Notes: generated from the letters alone by a model not told the origin. DNA of 64,000 nt from CAIKUF01 sp963802435 (GCA_963802435.1 CAWDIT010000005.1:62001-126000); one strand, 5' to 3'; shown: positions 17,742-27,581, counted from the stretch's first letter. Numbers and translations are program-made.

Positions 17742-17816
17742 GGGGGCCGCTCCGTGGTCGGCCGCATCGTCGCACGGGCCCCGGGGCATGCCCGGACCGG
17801 ACCGGATAATGCCCCG

Positions 17817-18749
17817 ATGCACCTGATGATCCCGTTTGCCTCCACGCTGTCGGCGGGCTGCCGGCAGACGCTGGGTGATCTTCAGTTGCCCAACCTGTCG
17901 CGTCTGCTGGCTCGGCTCTTGCCCACCGTGCGCGAAGGCAGCACCGAGACCAGCCTCTCCCCGCCGCACGAGCGTGCACTCGCGTCGGCGCTGGGCCTGC
18001 GCGGCGACGATGGCTGCCTGCCGTGGGCGGCGCGGCAGGCGCTGCGCGACGGCATCGAGGTCGGCGACGCCGCTTGGGGCCTGCTGACGCCGGTGCATTG
18101 GCATCTCGCGGCTGACCACGTCGCTCTCGTCGACCCGGCCGAGCTCGAGCTCGACGAAGCCGGTTCGCGCGCACTGCTGCAGGCGGTTCGCGGACAGTTC
18201 GAGAGCGAGGGCTGGCGCATCGCCTGGGGTGCACCGCTGCGTTGGTACGCGGCGCACGAGTCGCTGCGCGAGCTGCCCTGCGCGGCGATCGACCGCGTGA
18301 TCGGCCGCAACGTCGACACCTGGATGCCGCCCGACCCGCGAACGGCGCTCCTTCGCCGCCTGCAGAGTGAAGTGCAGATGCTGCTCTACCAGGAACCGGT
18401 CAACGACGAGCGGGCGGCGCGCGGTGCGCTGGCGGTGAACTCGTTCTGGCTCAGCGGCTGCGGCGTTCTGCAAGCCGAGACCGTTGCGTCGGATCTTCAG
18501 CAGGTCGAGACCCTGCGCGCGCCCGCGCTGACCGAAGATTGGGCCGCCTGGGCCGAGGCCTGGCGCGCGCTCGACGTCGGCCCGGTCGCGGCCCTGCTGC
18601 AAGGCGCCGCGCGCGGCGAACCGGCCGCGCTGACGCTGTGCGGCGAGCGCCACGCGCAGCGGCTCGAGGTCGCGCCGCAGACGCTGTGGGCGCGCCTCAC
18701 GCGTGGCCTGCGTGCACCGCCCGTCGCGCCATTGCTGGAGGCGCTGTGA
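17817..18749 (+). CDS. RpfE-like protein (often named phosphoglycerate mutase)
   Basis: A 310-residue protein of a family annotated either as RpfE regulatory protein or as phosphoglycerate mutase-related. It begins MHLMIPFASTLSAGCRQTLG, followed by LPNLSRLLARL. Central blocks are WGLLTPVHWHLAADHVALVDP and LPCAAIDRVIGRNVDTWMP. No classical phosphoglycerate mutase metal sites are evident, so the enzymatic name is doubtful. The same gene lies next to recJ in Xanthomonas (the rpfE locus) and in Burkholderiales; here recJ starts 70 bp downstream. The actual function is unknown. Confidence 0.77.
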   Translation: MHLMIPFASTLSAGCRQTLGDLQLPNLSRLLARLLPTVREGSTETSLSPPHERALASALGLRGDDGCLPWAARQALRDGIEVGDAAWGLLTPVHWHLAADHVALVDPAELELDEAGSRALLQAVRGQFESEGWRIAWGAPLRWYAAHESLRELPCAAIDRVIGRNVDTWMPPDPRTALLRRLQSEVQMLLYQEPVNDERAARGALAVNSFWLSGCGVLQAETVASDLQQVETLRAPALTEDWAAWAEAWRALDVGPVAALLQGAARGEPAALTLCGERHAQRLEVAPQTLWARLTRGLRAPPVAPLLEAL

Positions 18750-18819
18750 ACACGCCGGCCCGCCCCGAACGCGAAGGCGCGATCCCGGCGGCGCTCCGCG
18801 CCACGCCCGGAGTGCGGCA

Positions 18820-20556
18820 GTGAGTTCGTCGCCGATGCTGACGCTGCGCGACGTGCCGCCGCGCGCGGCCTGGGCGCTGGAGGAGGCCGGCGTTCATCCG
18901 TTGCTGGCCCGCCTGTTCGCCGCGCGCGGCGTGCGCAGCGCCGACGAACTCGACGACGGCCTGGCGCGCCTGCTGCCGCCTGCAGGCCTGCTCGGCGCGC
19001 AGGCCGCGGCGTGCCTTCTCGCTGATGCGCTCGCGGCCAGGCAGCGCATCTGCATCGTCGCCGACTACGACTGTGACGGTGCCACCGCCTGCGCCGTCGC
19101 GCTGCGCGGCCTGGCCCTGCTCGGCGCGGCGCCGGGCACGCTCGCCTATGTGGTGCCCGACCGCGTCGTGCACGGCTACGGCCTGACGCCGGCGATCGTC
19201 GACCTCGCATTGCAGCAGCGCCCCGACGTGCTGCTGACGGTGGACAACGGCATCGCCAGCCTCGAAGGCGTGGCGCATGCGCGCGCGCAGGGGCTCGCCG
19301 TGGTGGTGACCGACCACCATCTGCCGGCACTCGTCGACGAAGCCGTGGTGCTGCCCGAGGCGACGGTGATCGTCAACCCGAACCAGCCCGGCTGCACGTT
19401 CGAGAGCAAGAACCTGGCCGGCGTCGGCGTCATGTTCTACGTGCTGCTCGCGCTGCGCAGCGAACTGCGCGAACGCGGAGCGTTCACTGCGGCGACGCAG
19501 CCACGGCTCGACGCGCTGCTCGACCTGGTGGCTCTCGGCACCGTGGCCGACGTGGTGCGGCTCGATGCCAACAACCGACGCCTCGTGGCGCAGGGCCTGA
19601 AGCGCATGCGTGCTGGCCGCATGCAGCCGGGCGTGGCGGCGCTGTTCGCGGCCGCCGGACGAGACCCCGCCCGCGCCAGCGGCTTCGACCTCGGCTTCGC
19701 GATCGGCCCGCGCATCAACGCCGCCGGGCGCCTGTCGGACATGACGCTCGGCATCGAGTGCCTGCTCAGCGACGACCCGGCGCGCGCCGCCGAGCTGGCG
19801 CGGACACTCGACGCGATCAACCGCGAGCGGCGCCAGGTCGAATCGGGCATGCGCGAGCAGGCCGAGGCGATGCTCGAATCCCTGCTGCAGCGCGCTGCCG
19901 CCGCGACCGAGCCGCCGCCCGCGCTGGCGATCTTCGACCCCGGTTTCCACGAGGGCGTGGTCGGCATCGTCGCATCGCGCCTGAAGGATCGCGTCCATCG
20001 CCCGACCTTCGTCTTCGCGCGCGGCCGCGACGGGCTGCTGAAAGGTTCGGGCCGCTCGATCGCGGGCTTTCATCTGCGCGACGCGCTCGACCTCGTCAGC
20101 AAGCGTCATCCCGGCGTGCTGCTGCGCTTCGGCGGCCACGCGATGGCGGCCGGCTGCACGCTGGCCGAAGACACGTTCGACGTGTTCGACGTCGCGCTGC
20201 AGCAGGTCGCGCGCGAATGGCTCGACGCAGCGGCGCTCGCGCGCACGCTGCCGACCGACGGGCCGCTCGCTGCGGAGCATTTCAGCATCGAGACGGTGCG
20301 CGCCATCGACGCCCAGGTCTGGGGCCAGGCCTTCGAGGCGCCGGTCTGGGTCGACGAGGTCGACGTGATCTCGCAGCGCCTGGTCGGCGAGAAGCACCTC
20401 AAGCTCACGCTGCGCCATGCCGGCGCCGTGCGCGATGCGATCTGGTTCGGTCGCAGCGAGCCTCTACCCGCGCGCGTGCGCCTTGCCTACCGGCTGAGCC
20501 TGGATGAGTACAACGGCCGGCAGCGGGTGCAGATGGTGGTGGAGGCGGCGGGCTGA
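18820..20556 (+). CDS. recJ: Single-stranded-DNA-specific exonuclease RecJ
   Basis: A 5'-3' ssDNA exonuclease used in recombination and mismatch repair, 578 residues from GTG 18820 (ATG 18835 would give 573). DHH-family motifs are clear: VADYDCDGATACAVALRG (motif I), VDNGIASLEGV, VTDHHLP (DHH), and ALGTVADVVRLDANNR. The DHHA1 region has GFAIGPRINAAGRLSD and RSIAGFHLRDALD with LLRFGGHAMAAGCTL. Length matches the family. It probably shares a transcript with the rpfE-like gene. Confidence 0.96.
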   Translation: MSSSPMLTLRDVPPRAAWALEEAGVHPLLARLFAARGVRSADELDDGLARLLPPAGLLGAQAAACLLADALAARQRICIVADYDCDGATACAVALRGLALLGAAPGTLAYVVPDRVVHGYGLTPAIVDLALQQRPDVLLTVDNGIASLEGVAHARAQGLAVVVTDHHLPALVDEAVVLPEATVIVNPNQPGCTFESKNLAGVGVMFYVLLALRSELRERGAFTAATQPRLDALLDLVALGTVADVVRLDANNRRLVAQGLKRMRAGRMQPGVAALFAAAGRDPARASGFDLGFAIGPRINAAGRLSDMTLGIECLLSDDPARAAELARTLDAINRERRQVESGMREQAEAMLESLLQRAAAATEPPPALAIFDPGFHEGVVGIVASRLKDRVHRPTFVFARGRDGLLKGSGRSIAGFHLRDALDLVSKRHPGVLLRFGGHAMAAGCTLAEDTFDVFDVALQQVAREWLDAAALARTLPTDGPLAAEHFSIETVRAIDAQVWGQAFEAPVWVDEVDVISQRLVGEKHLKLTLRHAGAVRDAIWFGRSEPLPARVRLAYRLSLDEYNGRQRVQMVVEAAG

Positions 20557-20583
20557 GCGTGAGCGTGCTTCGAGAGACACCTC

Positions 20584-21627
20584 TCAGGCGAAACGCTCGT
20601 CGAGCCGCAGGTAGCGCCACTGCCCGGGAGGCAGGTCGCCGAGCACGACTTTGCCGATGCGCACGCGCTTCAGTCCCGTCACCTTCAGCCCCACCGCTTC
20701 GCACATGCGGCGGATCTGGCGTTTCTTGCCTTCGCGCAGCACGAAGCGCAGCTGCTCGTCGTTGACCCACTCGACGAGCGCGGGCTTCAAGGCCTCGCCG
20801 TCGAGCTCGAGCCCGTGGTTCAGCAGCGCCAGGCCGGCGGCCGACAGCGGCTCGCCGGCAGCGGGCTCCACCCGCACCAGGTATTCCTTCTCGACCTCGG
20901 AATCCTCGCCGATCAGCTGGCGAGCGATGCGTCCGTCCTGCGTCAGCACGAGAAGCCCGACCGAATCGATGTCCAGGCGGCCCGCCGGTGCCAGCCCGCG
21001 CAGATGCTCGGGCAGAAAGCGGATGCCCGAGTGATCCTCGCGCCACTGCGTCTGCGGCTTCACGAGCACGATCGCCGGCTCGTAGCCGTCCTCGGCCTGG
21101 CCGCTGACCCAGCCGACCGGCTTGTTCAACAGCACCGTCACGCGCTGCGCCTGCTGGAAGCGTGCCTTGGCATCGATCGTGATCTGCTGCCCGGGCAACA
21201 CGCGCGAACCGAGTTCCGAGACGACACGGCCGTCGACGCGCACCCAGCCCTTCGGAATCCACTCGTCGGCCTCGCGCCGCGAAGCGATGCCCAGCTCGCT
21301 CATGCGCTTGGACAGGCGCAGGGACGCGGGTGGCTGCGCCGCTACGGGTTCGGCCGGGCGGGCTGGCCGTGGCGGACGAGGGCGCTCGCCGCGCGGCGGC
21401 TGCGTGCGCTGCGCGTCGCGATGGGGCATGGCCGATGCACGCTTGGGCGGCCTTTCGGGCGGTCGGGGCGCTCTGGGCGCCCGGGCGGAATCACGCTCTT
21501 CGCGTTCAGCCTTCACCTGGGCCTGCGCCTGCGCGAGCGTCGGCCGCGCTTTCGGGCCGGACGCGCGCACCGGCGAGCGGCCGCTGCGGCCGGGGGCGGG
21601 AGGCTTCTTCAGTTTGAGGGTGGCCAT
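20584..21627 (-). CDS. 23S rRNA pseudouridine synthase, RluF/RluB type
   Basis: A 347-residue RsuA/RluB/E/F family enzyme that isomerises a uridine in rRNA. A basic, Pro/Arg-rich N-terminal extension of about 100 residues precedes the S4 domain (RLSKRMSELGIASRREADEW). The catalytic domain has LNKPVGWVSG and GRLDIDSVGLLVLTQDG, with the second motif's aspartate as the nucleophile, and KKRQIRRMCEAVGLKVTGL near the end. ATG 21627 (MATLKLKKPPAPG) is preferred over an upstream in-frame ATG at 21657. It converges with recJ at 28 bp. Exact target uridine not determined. Confidence 0.88.
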   Translation of the reverse strand: MATLKLKKPPAPGRSGRSPVRASGPKARPTLAQAQAQVKAEREERDSARAPRAPRPPERPPKRASAMPHRDAQRTQPPRGERPRPPRPARPAEPVAAQPPASLRLSKRMSELGIASRREADEWIPKGWVRVDGRVVSELGSRVLPGQQITIDAKARFQQAQRVTVLLNKPVGWVSGQAEDGYEPAIVLVKPQTQWREDHSGIRFLPEHLRGLAPAGRLDIDSVGLLVLTQDGRIARQLIGEDSEVEKEYLVRVEPAAGEPLSAAGLALLNHGLELDGEALKPALVEWVNDEQLRFVLREGKKRQIRRMCEAVGLKVTGLKRVRIGKVVLGDLPPGQWRYLRLDERFA

Positions 21628-21751
21628 GGCATCGTGCTCCGGCACCGATTGGAGCACGCCTCGGGGAAGCGCCGCGCCGCCCCACGCCGTCTTCTTCCCC
21701 TCGGGCGACGGTAGCGCGAGACGGCGGCCGCAGCAGCGCTCGGCGACCGCG

Positions 21752-22615
21752 TTACAGCGTGGGGCCGAACAGCTCGCGCAGTGCCACCCCGTACTGCGCC
21801 TGGCCGAGTGCGTTGGTGTTGTGGTGCGAGCCGCCGTCCACCAGCACGAAGCGTTTCGGCTCGCGCGCCTGCTCGTACAGCGCGCGGCCGAGCTCGGGGC
21901 GAATCAGCCTGTCGTCGCTGCCGTGCACGACCAGCACCGGCACGGCCACCCTGCCGATGCGGCTGGCGGCGTCGAAGCGCTGCGTGATCAGGCCCGTCAC
22001 CGGCAGCCAGCCCCAGGGCATGCTCTGGAACACGGCGGGGATCGACGTGAAGCTGCCCTCGACGATCAGGCCGCTGGCATCGGGCGCCTCGGTGGCCAGG
22101 TGTACCGCGATCGCGCTGCCTAGCGAGTGGCCGAAGATATAGCGGCGCTGTTGCGGATGATTGCGGGCGATCCAGGCCCAGGCCGCATGCGCGTCCTCGT
22201 AGGCGCGTGCTTCGGACGGCAGCGCGTCGGCGCTCTGGTCGCTGCTTTGCCCGAACCCACGGTAGTCGATGACGAGCACCGAGAAGCCGAGGTTGCCCAT
22301 GCGTCGGACGCGGGCGGCGCTGCCCGTCACGTCCCAGCGTGCGCCGTGCAGGTAGAGCAGCACCGGAGCGGCCGGATCGTCATTGGCGAGCCACAGGCCG
22401 TGCAGCCGCGCCGGCGTGCCGCTCTCCTTCGATTCGAAGTCGATCCATACCGGCGCCATGCCATCGGCCGCCTGTGCGCCCGCCCAGAAGGTCTCCTTGA
22501 CCGGTCTGAAGATCCATTGACGCTGCTGGGTGTCGAGCGTGGCACAGCCGGCGAGCGTGGCGATGGCGAGCGCTGCGACGGCGAGCCAGCGGCGGGGGGA
22601 AAGGAACTTTCGCAT
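21752..22615 (-). CDS. Alpha/beta hydrolase lipoprotein
   Basis: A 287-residue predicted lipoprotein: MRKFLSPRRWLAVAALAIAT leads to the lipobox LAGC. The mature part is an alpha/beta hydrolase with LLYLHGARWDVTGS (oxyanion region), VIDYRGFGQSS, the nucleophile elbow GHSLGSA, then HGSDDRLI (acid) and GGSHHN (catalytic histidine). It resembles the YfhR/Bem46 subgroup of serine hydrolases. Anchored in the cell envelope facing the periplasm, it is likely an esterase or thioesterase; substrate unknown. The xerD gene lies 39 bp upstream on the same strand. Confidence 0.85.
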   Translation of the reverse strand: MRKFLSPRRWLAVAALAIATLAGCATLDTQQRQWIFRPVKETFWAGAQAADGMAPVWIDFESKESGTPARLHGLWLANDDPAAPVLLYLHGARWDVTGSAARVRRMGNLGFSVLVIDYRGFGQSSDQSADALPSEARAYEDAHAAWAWIARNHPQQRRYIFGHSLGSAIAVHLATEAPDASGLIVEGSFTSIPAVFQSMPWGWLPVTGLITQRFDAASRIGRVAVPVLVVHGSDDRLIRPELGRALYEQAREPKRFVLVDGGSHHNTNALGQAQYGVALRELFGPTL

Positions 22616-22654
22616 CTGTCGCAGACCGGATCGCAGCGCGGAAGTTCAACCGCG

Positions 22655-23557
22655 TCAACCGCGCGGGTGGTGCGCGGCGTGCAGCATGCGCAGCCGCTCG
22701 CGCGCGACGTGGGTGTAGATCTGCGTCGTCGAGATGTCGGCGTGGCCGAGCAGCATCTGCACCGCGCGCAGGTCGGCGCCGTGGTTGAGCAGGTGTGTCG
22801 CGAAGGCGTGGCGCAGCGTGTGCGGCGACATCGGCGTGGTGATGCCGGCGGCAAGCGTGTGCTTCCTGACGAGCAGCCAGAACATCTGCCGCGTCATGCC
22901 GTGCCCGCGCGCGGTGACGAACAGGGCGTCGCTGCTCTGGCCAGCGAGGATCGCCGCGCGCGCCTCCTTCATGTAGCGCTCGAGCCAGCGCCGCGCTTCC
23001 TCGCCGAACGGCACCAGGCGTTCCTTGGCCCCCTTGCCGGAGACGTGCAGGGCGCCGTCGGACAGGCCGACATGGACGCTCTTCAGACCGACCAGCTCGC
23101 TGACGCGCAGGCCGCTCGCGTACATCAGCTCGAGCATCGCGCGGTCGCGCAGGCCGAGCGCAGTGTCGGCGTCGGGCGCGGCGAGCAGCGCCTCGACCTG
23201 CGCCTCGCTGAGGGTCTTGGGCACCCGCATCGGCTGGCGCGCCGTGAGCAGCCTGAGCGTTGGGTCGGCGCCGACCCGATGCTCGCGCAGCGCCCAACGG
23301 AAGTAGCGCTTGAAGACGGTGAGGCGCCGGTTCGCGCTCGTCGCCCGGGTCATCGCATGGCGCGCCACGCCGTGCGCCTGCAGGTCGGTCTCGCGGCTCT
23401 CGTTCAGCGATCGCTGATGGGTTGCGGCGAGCCACTGCGCGTAGAGCGTCAGGTCGCGCCGGTAGGCGGCGAGCGTGTTGGCGGACAGGCCGTCCTCGAT
23501 CCACAGCGCGTCGATGAAGCAGTCGATGGCGTCGAGGCTCAGTTCGAGCGGGGTCAC
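22655..23557 (-). CDS. xerD: Tyrosine recombinase XerD
   Basis: A 300-residue tyrosine recombinase that with XerC resolves chromosome dimers at dif. The N-terminal SAM-like domain is about residues 1-95. Catalytic residues are visible: arginine in MYASGLRVSELVGL, HxxR in SPHTLRHAFATHLL, histidine in LLGHADISTTQ and the nucleophile tyrosine in IYTHV. The start is probably GTG 23557 (MTPLELSLDAIDCFIDALWI); there is no ATG nearby in frame. It is divergent from the AEC carrier gene by 174 bp. No dif site was found in the window. Confidence 0.93.
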   Translation of the reverse strand: MTPLELSLDAIDCFIDALWIEDGLSANTLAAYRRDLTLYAQWLAATHQRSLNESRETDLQAHGVARHAMTRATSANRRLTVFKRYFRWALREHRVGADPTLRLLTARQPMRVPKTLSEAQVEALLAAPDADTALGLRDRAMLELMYASGLRVSELVGLKSVHVGLSDGALHVSGKGAKERLVPFGEEARRWLERYMKEARAAILAGQSSDALFVTARGHGMTRQMFWLLVRKHTLAAGITTPMSPHTLRHAFATHLLNHGADLRAVQMLLGHADISTTQIYTHVARERLRMLHAAHHPRG

Positions 23558-23731
23558 GTCGATGCCTCCACGTGTCAGCGCACCCGACGGCCGGAAACCT
23601 GCGCCGGCGGTCGCCGGCCATGCTGAGCACGGGGGAGGGCTGTCATCGTCGCAGGGTCTGCTGCCGCTTGGGTGGCGCGAGCATAGCGGTTTCGGGCCAC
23701 GACGCCGATGGGCCGATGGCACACTCGGCGC

Positions 23732-24643
23732 ATGTCGCACGCGCTGCTGCTGATTCCGGATTTTCTGCTGATCCTGTTCGGCTTCCTGCTGTGCCGCTGG
23801 ACGGCACTCGGCCGCGGCGTGTGGGACGGCGTCGAAAGGCTCGTCTACTACGTGCTGTTCCCGGTGCTGCTGTTCAACTCCATCGTCAAGACACCGCTGC
23901 AGCCGGGGGCAACGATCGGCCTGGCCGTGGGCGCCTGGAGCGTGGTGGCCAGCGGCATCGCGCTCGCCTACGCGCTGCGTCTGTGGCCCGGCGTCGATCG
24001 GGGGCTGCATGCCTCCGGTGCGCAGACCGCGTTCCGCTTCAATTCGTTCATCGGGCTGGCGCTGGCCGAGCGGCTGGGCGGGCCGCAGGGCGTGGCCTGG
24101 GTCGCGATGCTGATCGCGCTGTGCGTGCCGCTGTGCAACGTGGCCGCGGTGTGGCCGCTGGCTCGCCAGGGGGGTCACGCCTACGGGCGCGAGATCGTTC
24201 GCAACCCGCTGATCCTGAGCACCGTGGCCGGTCTCCTCGCCAACCTCGCCGGCTTGCACTGGCCCGACGCGGTGGCCACCGCCCTGCAGCGCATCGGGCT
24301 GGCGGCGTTGCCGCTGGGCCTGATGACCGTCGGCGCGGGACTGAAGTTCGGCGGCCTGAAGGTTTCGCCCGGCCTCGCCACGTCGCTGCTGGCGATCCGG
24401 CACCTGGCCTTGCCCGTCGTCGCGCTGGGCCTGTGCGCGCTGCTCGCGCTGCCGCCGGCGCAGCGCAGCATCCTCGTCGTGTTCGCGGCGCTGCCCACTT
24501 CCCCGAGCGCCTATGTGCTGGCGGTACGCATGGGCGGCCAGGGGCCGTTCGTGGCTGGGCTGGTGACGGTCTCGACGATGCTGTGCGCGCTCAGCATTCC
24601 GCTCTGGATGGCGGTGCTGGCGGCGCAGCACGCGCCGATCTGA
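23732..24643 (+). CDS. AEC-family auxin efflux/malonate-type carrier
   Basis: A 303-residue membrane protein with about ten helices in the inverted-repeat AEC fold. The start MSHALLLIPDFLLILFGFLL and the blocks LVYYVLFPVLLFNSIVKTPL, AFRFNSFIGLALAERLGG and LMTVGAGLKFGGLKV match the family. AEC carriers move dicarboxylates or other organic anions across the inner membrane; the substrate here is unknown. The 3' end overlaps the convergent sulP-type gene by 53 bp, so the two transcripts are antisense at their ends. Confidence 0.88.
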   Translation: MSHALLLIPDFLLILFGFLLCRWTALGRGVWDGVERLVYYVLFPVLLFNSIVKTPLQPGATIGLAVGAWSVVASGIALAYALRLWPGVDRGLHASGAQTAFRFNSFIGLALAERLGGPQGVAWVAMLIALCVPLCNVAAVWPLARQGGHAYGREIVRNPLILSTVAGLLANLAGLHWPDAVATALQRIGLAALPLGLMTVGAGLKFGGLKVSPGLATSLLAIRHLALPVVALGLCALLALPPAQRSILVVFAALPTSPSAYVLAVRMGGQGPFVAGLVTVSTMLCALSIPLWMAVLAAQHAPI

Positions 24644-26321
24644 CGCCCGCGTCCGCACCGGTCGCCGGCAACGCCCGGTAGCGTTCGATCGCCGCCCGCA
24701 CGTTGAAAAGCAAGCGTTCGCGGCCGAACTTCTCGTCGAGCCCGGCGTGCCGAAAGACCTCGAGCACGCCGGGGTTCAGCCCCGCCAGCCACACGTCGAC
24801 GCCGCGGTCGGTCGCCCGCTTCTCGCCCTCCATCAGCGCCTGCAGCGCCGAGTATTCGATGTCGGGTACCCGGCTCAGGTCGAGCACCAGCACGCGCGGC
24901 TGGTGCTTCGTGACGAGCGCGCCGATCTGTTCCGTCACGTTCTGCGCATTGACGAAGAACAGCCGCCCCTCCGGCCGCACGACCAGCAGGCCCTCCAAGG
25001 TCTCGTCGTCCGGGTGTTCGGGCGAAAGCGGTCGCAGCACGTCGGCCCCGGGTTTGCGACCGATGGCATACACGCGCGGGTTCGCAACCTGGCCGGTCAA
25101 GCCGATCATCGACACGATGATCGCGACCACGATGCCCTTGAGCGTGCCGAACACCAGCACGCCGACGCAGGCGATCAGCGCCCAGCGAAACTCCATCGTG
25201 CGGACGTGGAGGATGGCGCGGAACTCCGCAGGCTTGATCAGACCGACGGAATAGACGATGACGACGGCTGCCAGCGTCGCGTGCGGCATCAGACCGAGCA
25301 GCGGCGCGAGCAGCAGCATGGTGGCCACCGCGGCACCCGCGGTGACCAGCGAGGCCTTCTGCGACTGCCCGCCGACCGAGCGCACGACCGCCGTCTGCGA
25401 CGTGCCGCCGCCGGCCGGCATCGCGCCGAACAGCGCACCCGCCACATTGGCCGATCCGGTGGCCACGAGCTCGCGGTTCGCGTTGATCGGCGGATCGTTC
25501 GGGCCCGCAAAGGCGCGACCGGCCGCGATCGTCTCGGTGAAACTCATCAGCGCGATCCCGAGCGCGCCCGGCACGAGCTGCTCGATCAGCGCCAGATCGG
25601 GCAGCGTGAGCGCGGGAAAGCCTTGCGGAATCAGGCCGACCGTCGACACGCCCGCCGCCTGCAGACCGAAGTACCACGACGCGGCGATGGCGCCGCCCAC
25701 TGCGACCAGCGGCGCCGGGGCCTTGGGCAACAGGCGCTCGACGCCGATCAGGACCGCGAACGTCGTCACGGCCACCCCCAGCGTCAGCAGCGAGGCCTCG
25801 GGAACGTGCTGCGCGACGCTGAGGACGTCACGGAAGAAGCCCTGCTTGGGGATGTGGATGCCGAAGAGCTTGGGCACCTGGTCGAGCACGATCACGAGGC
25901 CGATGCCGGCCTTGAAGCCGGTGAGCACCGGCGCGGAAATGAAGTTCGCCACGAACCCCAGACGCAGCAGCCTGGCCACCAGCAGCATCGCGCCGACGAG
26001 TGCGGCGAGCGTGGCCGTCGCCGTGGCTAGCTTGGCCGGGTCGCCGTCGGGCACCGCCAGCCCGAGCTGCGTGCCGGCCAGGATCGCCAGCGTGGCGGTG
26101 GAGCTGACGCTGAGCACGCGCGACGAGCCGAGCAGCGCGTAGACCAGCATCGGCAGGAAGGCGGTGTAGAGGCCGACCGCCACCGGCAACCCGGCCACCG
26201 TCGCGTAGGCCATCGCCTTGGGCAGGACGACCGCCGCGGCCGTCAGGCCGGCGACGACGTCGAGGCGCAGCCCGTCGGTGAGGGACGGGCTTGCCTTCGC
26301 TTGCATCGCAGGCTCGTTCAT
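24591..26321 (-). CDS. SulP-family anion transporter with STAS domain
   Basis: A 576-residue SulP (SLC26-like) transporter. The membrane domain spans about residues 15-415 with GLTAAAVVLPKAMAYATVAG and PVLTGFKAGIGLVIVLDQVP. A C-terminal STAS domain follows from about residue 440, with RLFFVNAQNVTEQIGALV and the phosphate-loop-like VLVLDLSRVPDIEYSALQAL. Candidate substrates are sulfate, bicarbonate or dicarboxylates. The N terminus MNEPAMQAKASPSLTDGLRL fits the family. It follows the PPK2 gene on the same strand by 60 bp. Confidence 0.92.
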   Translation of the reverse strand: MNEPAMQAKASPSLTDGLRLDVVAGLTAAAVVLPKAMAYATVAGLPVAVGLYTAFLPMLVYALLGSSRVLSVSSTATLAILAGTQLGLAVPDGDPAKLATATATLAALVGAMLLVARLLRLGFVANFISAPVLTGFKAGIGLVIVLDQVPKLFGIHIPKQGFFRDVLSVAQHVPEASLLTLGVAVTTFAVLIGVERLLPKAPAPLVAVGGAIAASWYFGLQAAGVSTVGLIPQGFPALTLPDLALIEQLVPGALGIALMSFTETIAAGRAFAGPNDPPINANRELVATGSANVAGALFGAMPAGGGTSQTAVVRSVGGQSQKASLVTAGAAVATMLLLAPLLGLMPHATLAAVVIVYSVGLIKPAEFRAILHVRTMEFRWALIACVGVLVFGTLKGIVVAIIVSMIGLTGQVANPRVYAIGRKPGADVLRPLSPEHPDDETLEGLLVVRPEGRLFFVNAQNVTEQIGALVTKHQPRVLVLDLSRVPDIEYSALQALMEGEKRATDRGVDVWLAGLNPGVLEVFRHAGLDEKFGRERLLFNVRAAIERYRALPATGADAGVRSARAAPPAPPSRAEC

Positions 26322-26381
26322 GGGGTCCGGACCGCCTGCTGCGCTACGGCGTGAGGGCAGCCGTCGCCCGCGGCGCCGCGG

Positions 26382-27316
26382 TCAGTACCGTTCCGGCACG
26401 TACTTGAACTGATAGTCGACCGCCTTGTAGCGTCCGATCTTGCGCTTGGGCAGCACGACCTTCTCGGTCTTGATGGCCTTGTAGGGCACGTGCTCCAGCA
26501 GGTGGCTGATCACGTTCAGGCGCACGCGCTTCTTGTCTTCCGAGCGGGCCACGAACCACGGCTCCGATCCGGTGTCGGTGGCGGCGAACATCTCGTCGCG
26601 CGCCTTCGTGTAGTCGTCCCAGCGGTCGTAGGACTTCAGGTCCATCGGCGAGAGCTTCCAGATCTTGCGGCCGTCGTCGATGCGAGCCTTGAGCCGGCGG
26701 GTCTGCTCCTCGGGCTCACCTCGAGCCAGTACTTGAGCAGGATGACGCCGGACTTGACCATCAGCTTCTCGAACAGCGGCACCATGTTCAGGAACTGGGT
26801 CGCCTGCTCGTCGCTGCAGAAACCCATCACCCGCTCGACGCCGGCGCGGTTGTACCAGCTGCGGTCGAAGATCACGACCTCGCCCGCGGCCGGCAGGTGC
26901 GGCAGGTAGCGCTGCGCGTACATCTGCGACTTCTCGCGCTCGGTCGGCGCGGGCAGCGCGACGACGCGAAACACGCGCGGGCTCACCCGCTCGGTGATCG
27001 CCTTGATCGTGCCGCCCTTGCCGGCGCCGTCGCGGCCCTCGAAGATGATGCAGACCTTCAGGCCCTTGTGCACGACCCACTGCTGCAGCTTCACCAGCTC
27101 GACGTGAAGCTTCTTCATCTCGCGCGCGTAGGCCTTGTCGGAGATCTTCCCGCCGGCGGTTGCCTCGGCGGGCTGCTCTGCAGCTGCAGCTGCGGCCGCA
27201 GCGTCGCGCTTCCTGCCCCCGGATGCCGCCTTCGCCTCGCTGCGCTGGCCTTCGGCAATCTTCTGGTCGACCTTACCTTCGTCCGGACTGGCTACTTCGG
27301 CGTGCTTCTTTGCCAT
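26382..27316 (-). CDS. ppk2: Polyphosphate kinase 2 (frameshifted)
   Basis: A PPK2-family kinase that transfers phosphate between polyphosphate and a nucleoside di- or monophosphate. Motifs are IFEGRDGAGKGGTIKAITER (Walker A), DRSWYNRAGVERVMGFC (Walker B/lid) and, in another frame, EEQTRRLKARIDDGRKIWKL onwards to the end KYVPERY. A base is missing in the short G run at 26712-26714 (C run on the coding strand): LEVS then needs a P-EEQ continuation, restored by CCCC instead of CCC. The repaired protein is about 311 residues. ATG 27316 is chosen because AAGGAG lies 6 bp upstream; the ATG at 27322 has no spacing. An Ala/Lys-rich N-terminal 70 residues precede the core. Confidence 0.9.
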
Positions 27317-27428
27317 CTTCATCTCCTTCGAGTCGTTCGACTGAACCTGCTGGCTGAGGATAATCCATTCGCCTCGATCGAGGAGCCCAGGCTGTCACGA
27401 CAATGGCACCGATACGGAGGATGGGGAA

Positions 27429-27581
27429 ATGAGCGGCGCGGCCGACTTCGAGCACTTCGCCGCGCTGGCGGTGACGCCGGGAAGCGGTGCCGACGAGACC
27501 ATCAACGCCGTCGCCAGCTACACCGTCCCCGCCGCGACAGGCCCGGGCCGGACTGCCGAGGGGCAGGAACGGAGGTCATGA
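27429..27581 (+). CDS. Possible small protein (50 residues)
   Basis: A 50-codon reading frame, MSGAADFEHFAALAVTPGSG then ADETINAVASYTVP and a basic tail, with GGAGG about 9 bp before the ATG. It ends 22 bp before the next membrane protein gene on the same strand, in the 287-bp gap between ppk2 and that gene. No family is recognised. GC-rich DNA makes chance reading frames common, so this is tentative. Confidence 0.3.
   Translation: MSGAADFEHFAALAVTPGSGADETINAVASYTVPAATGPGRTAEGQERRS

Noticed and set aside
22655..23557. Phage or integrative-element integrase
   Set aside because: The sequence fits chromosomal XerD in length and motifs, and no attachment repeats or phage genes flank it.
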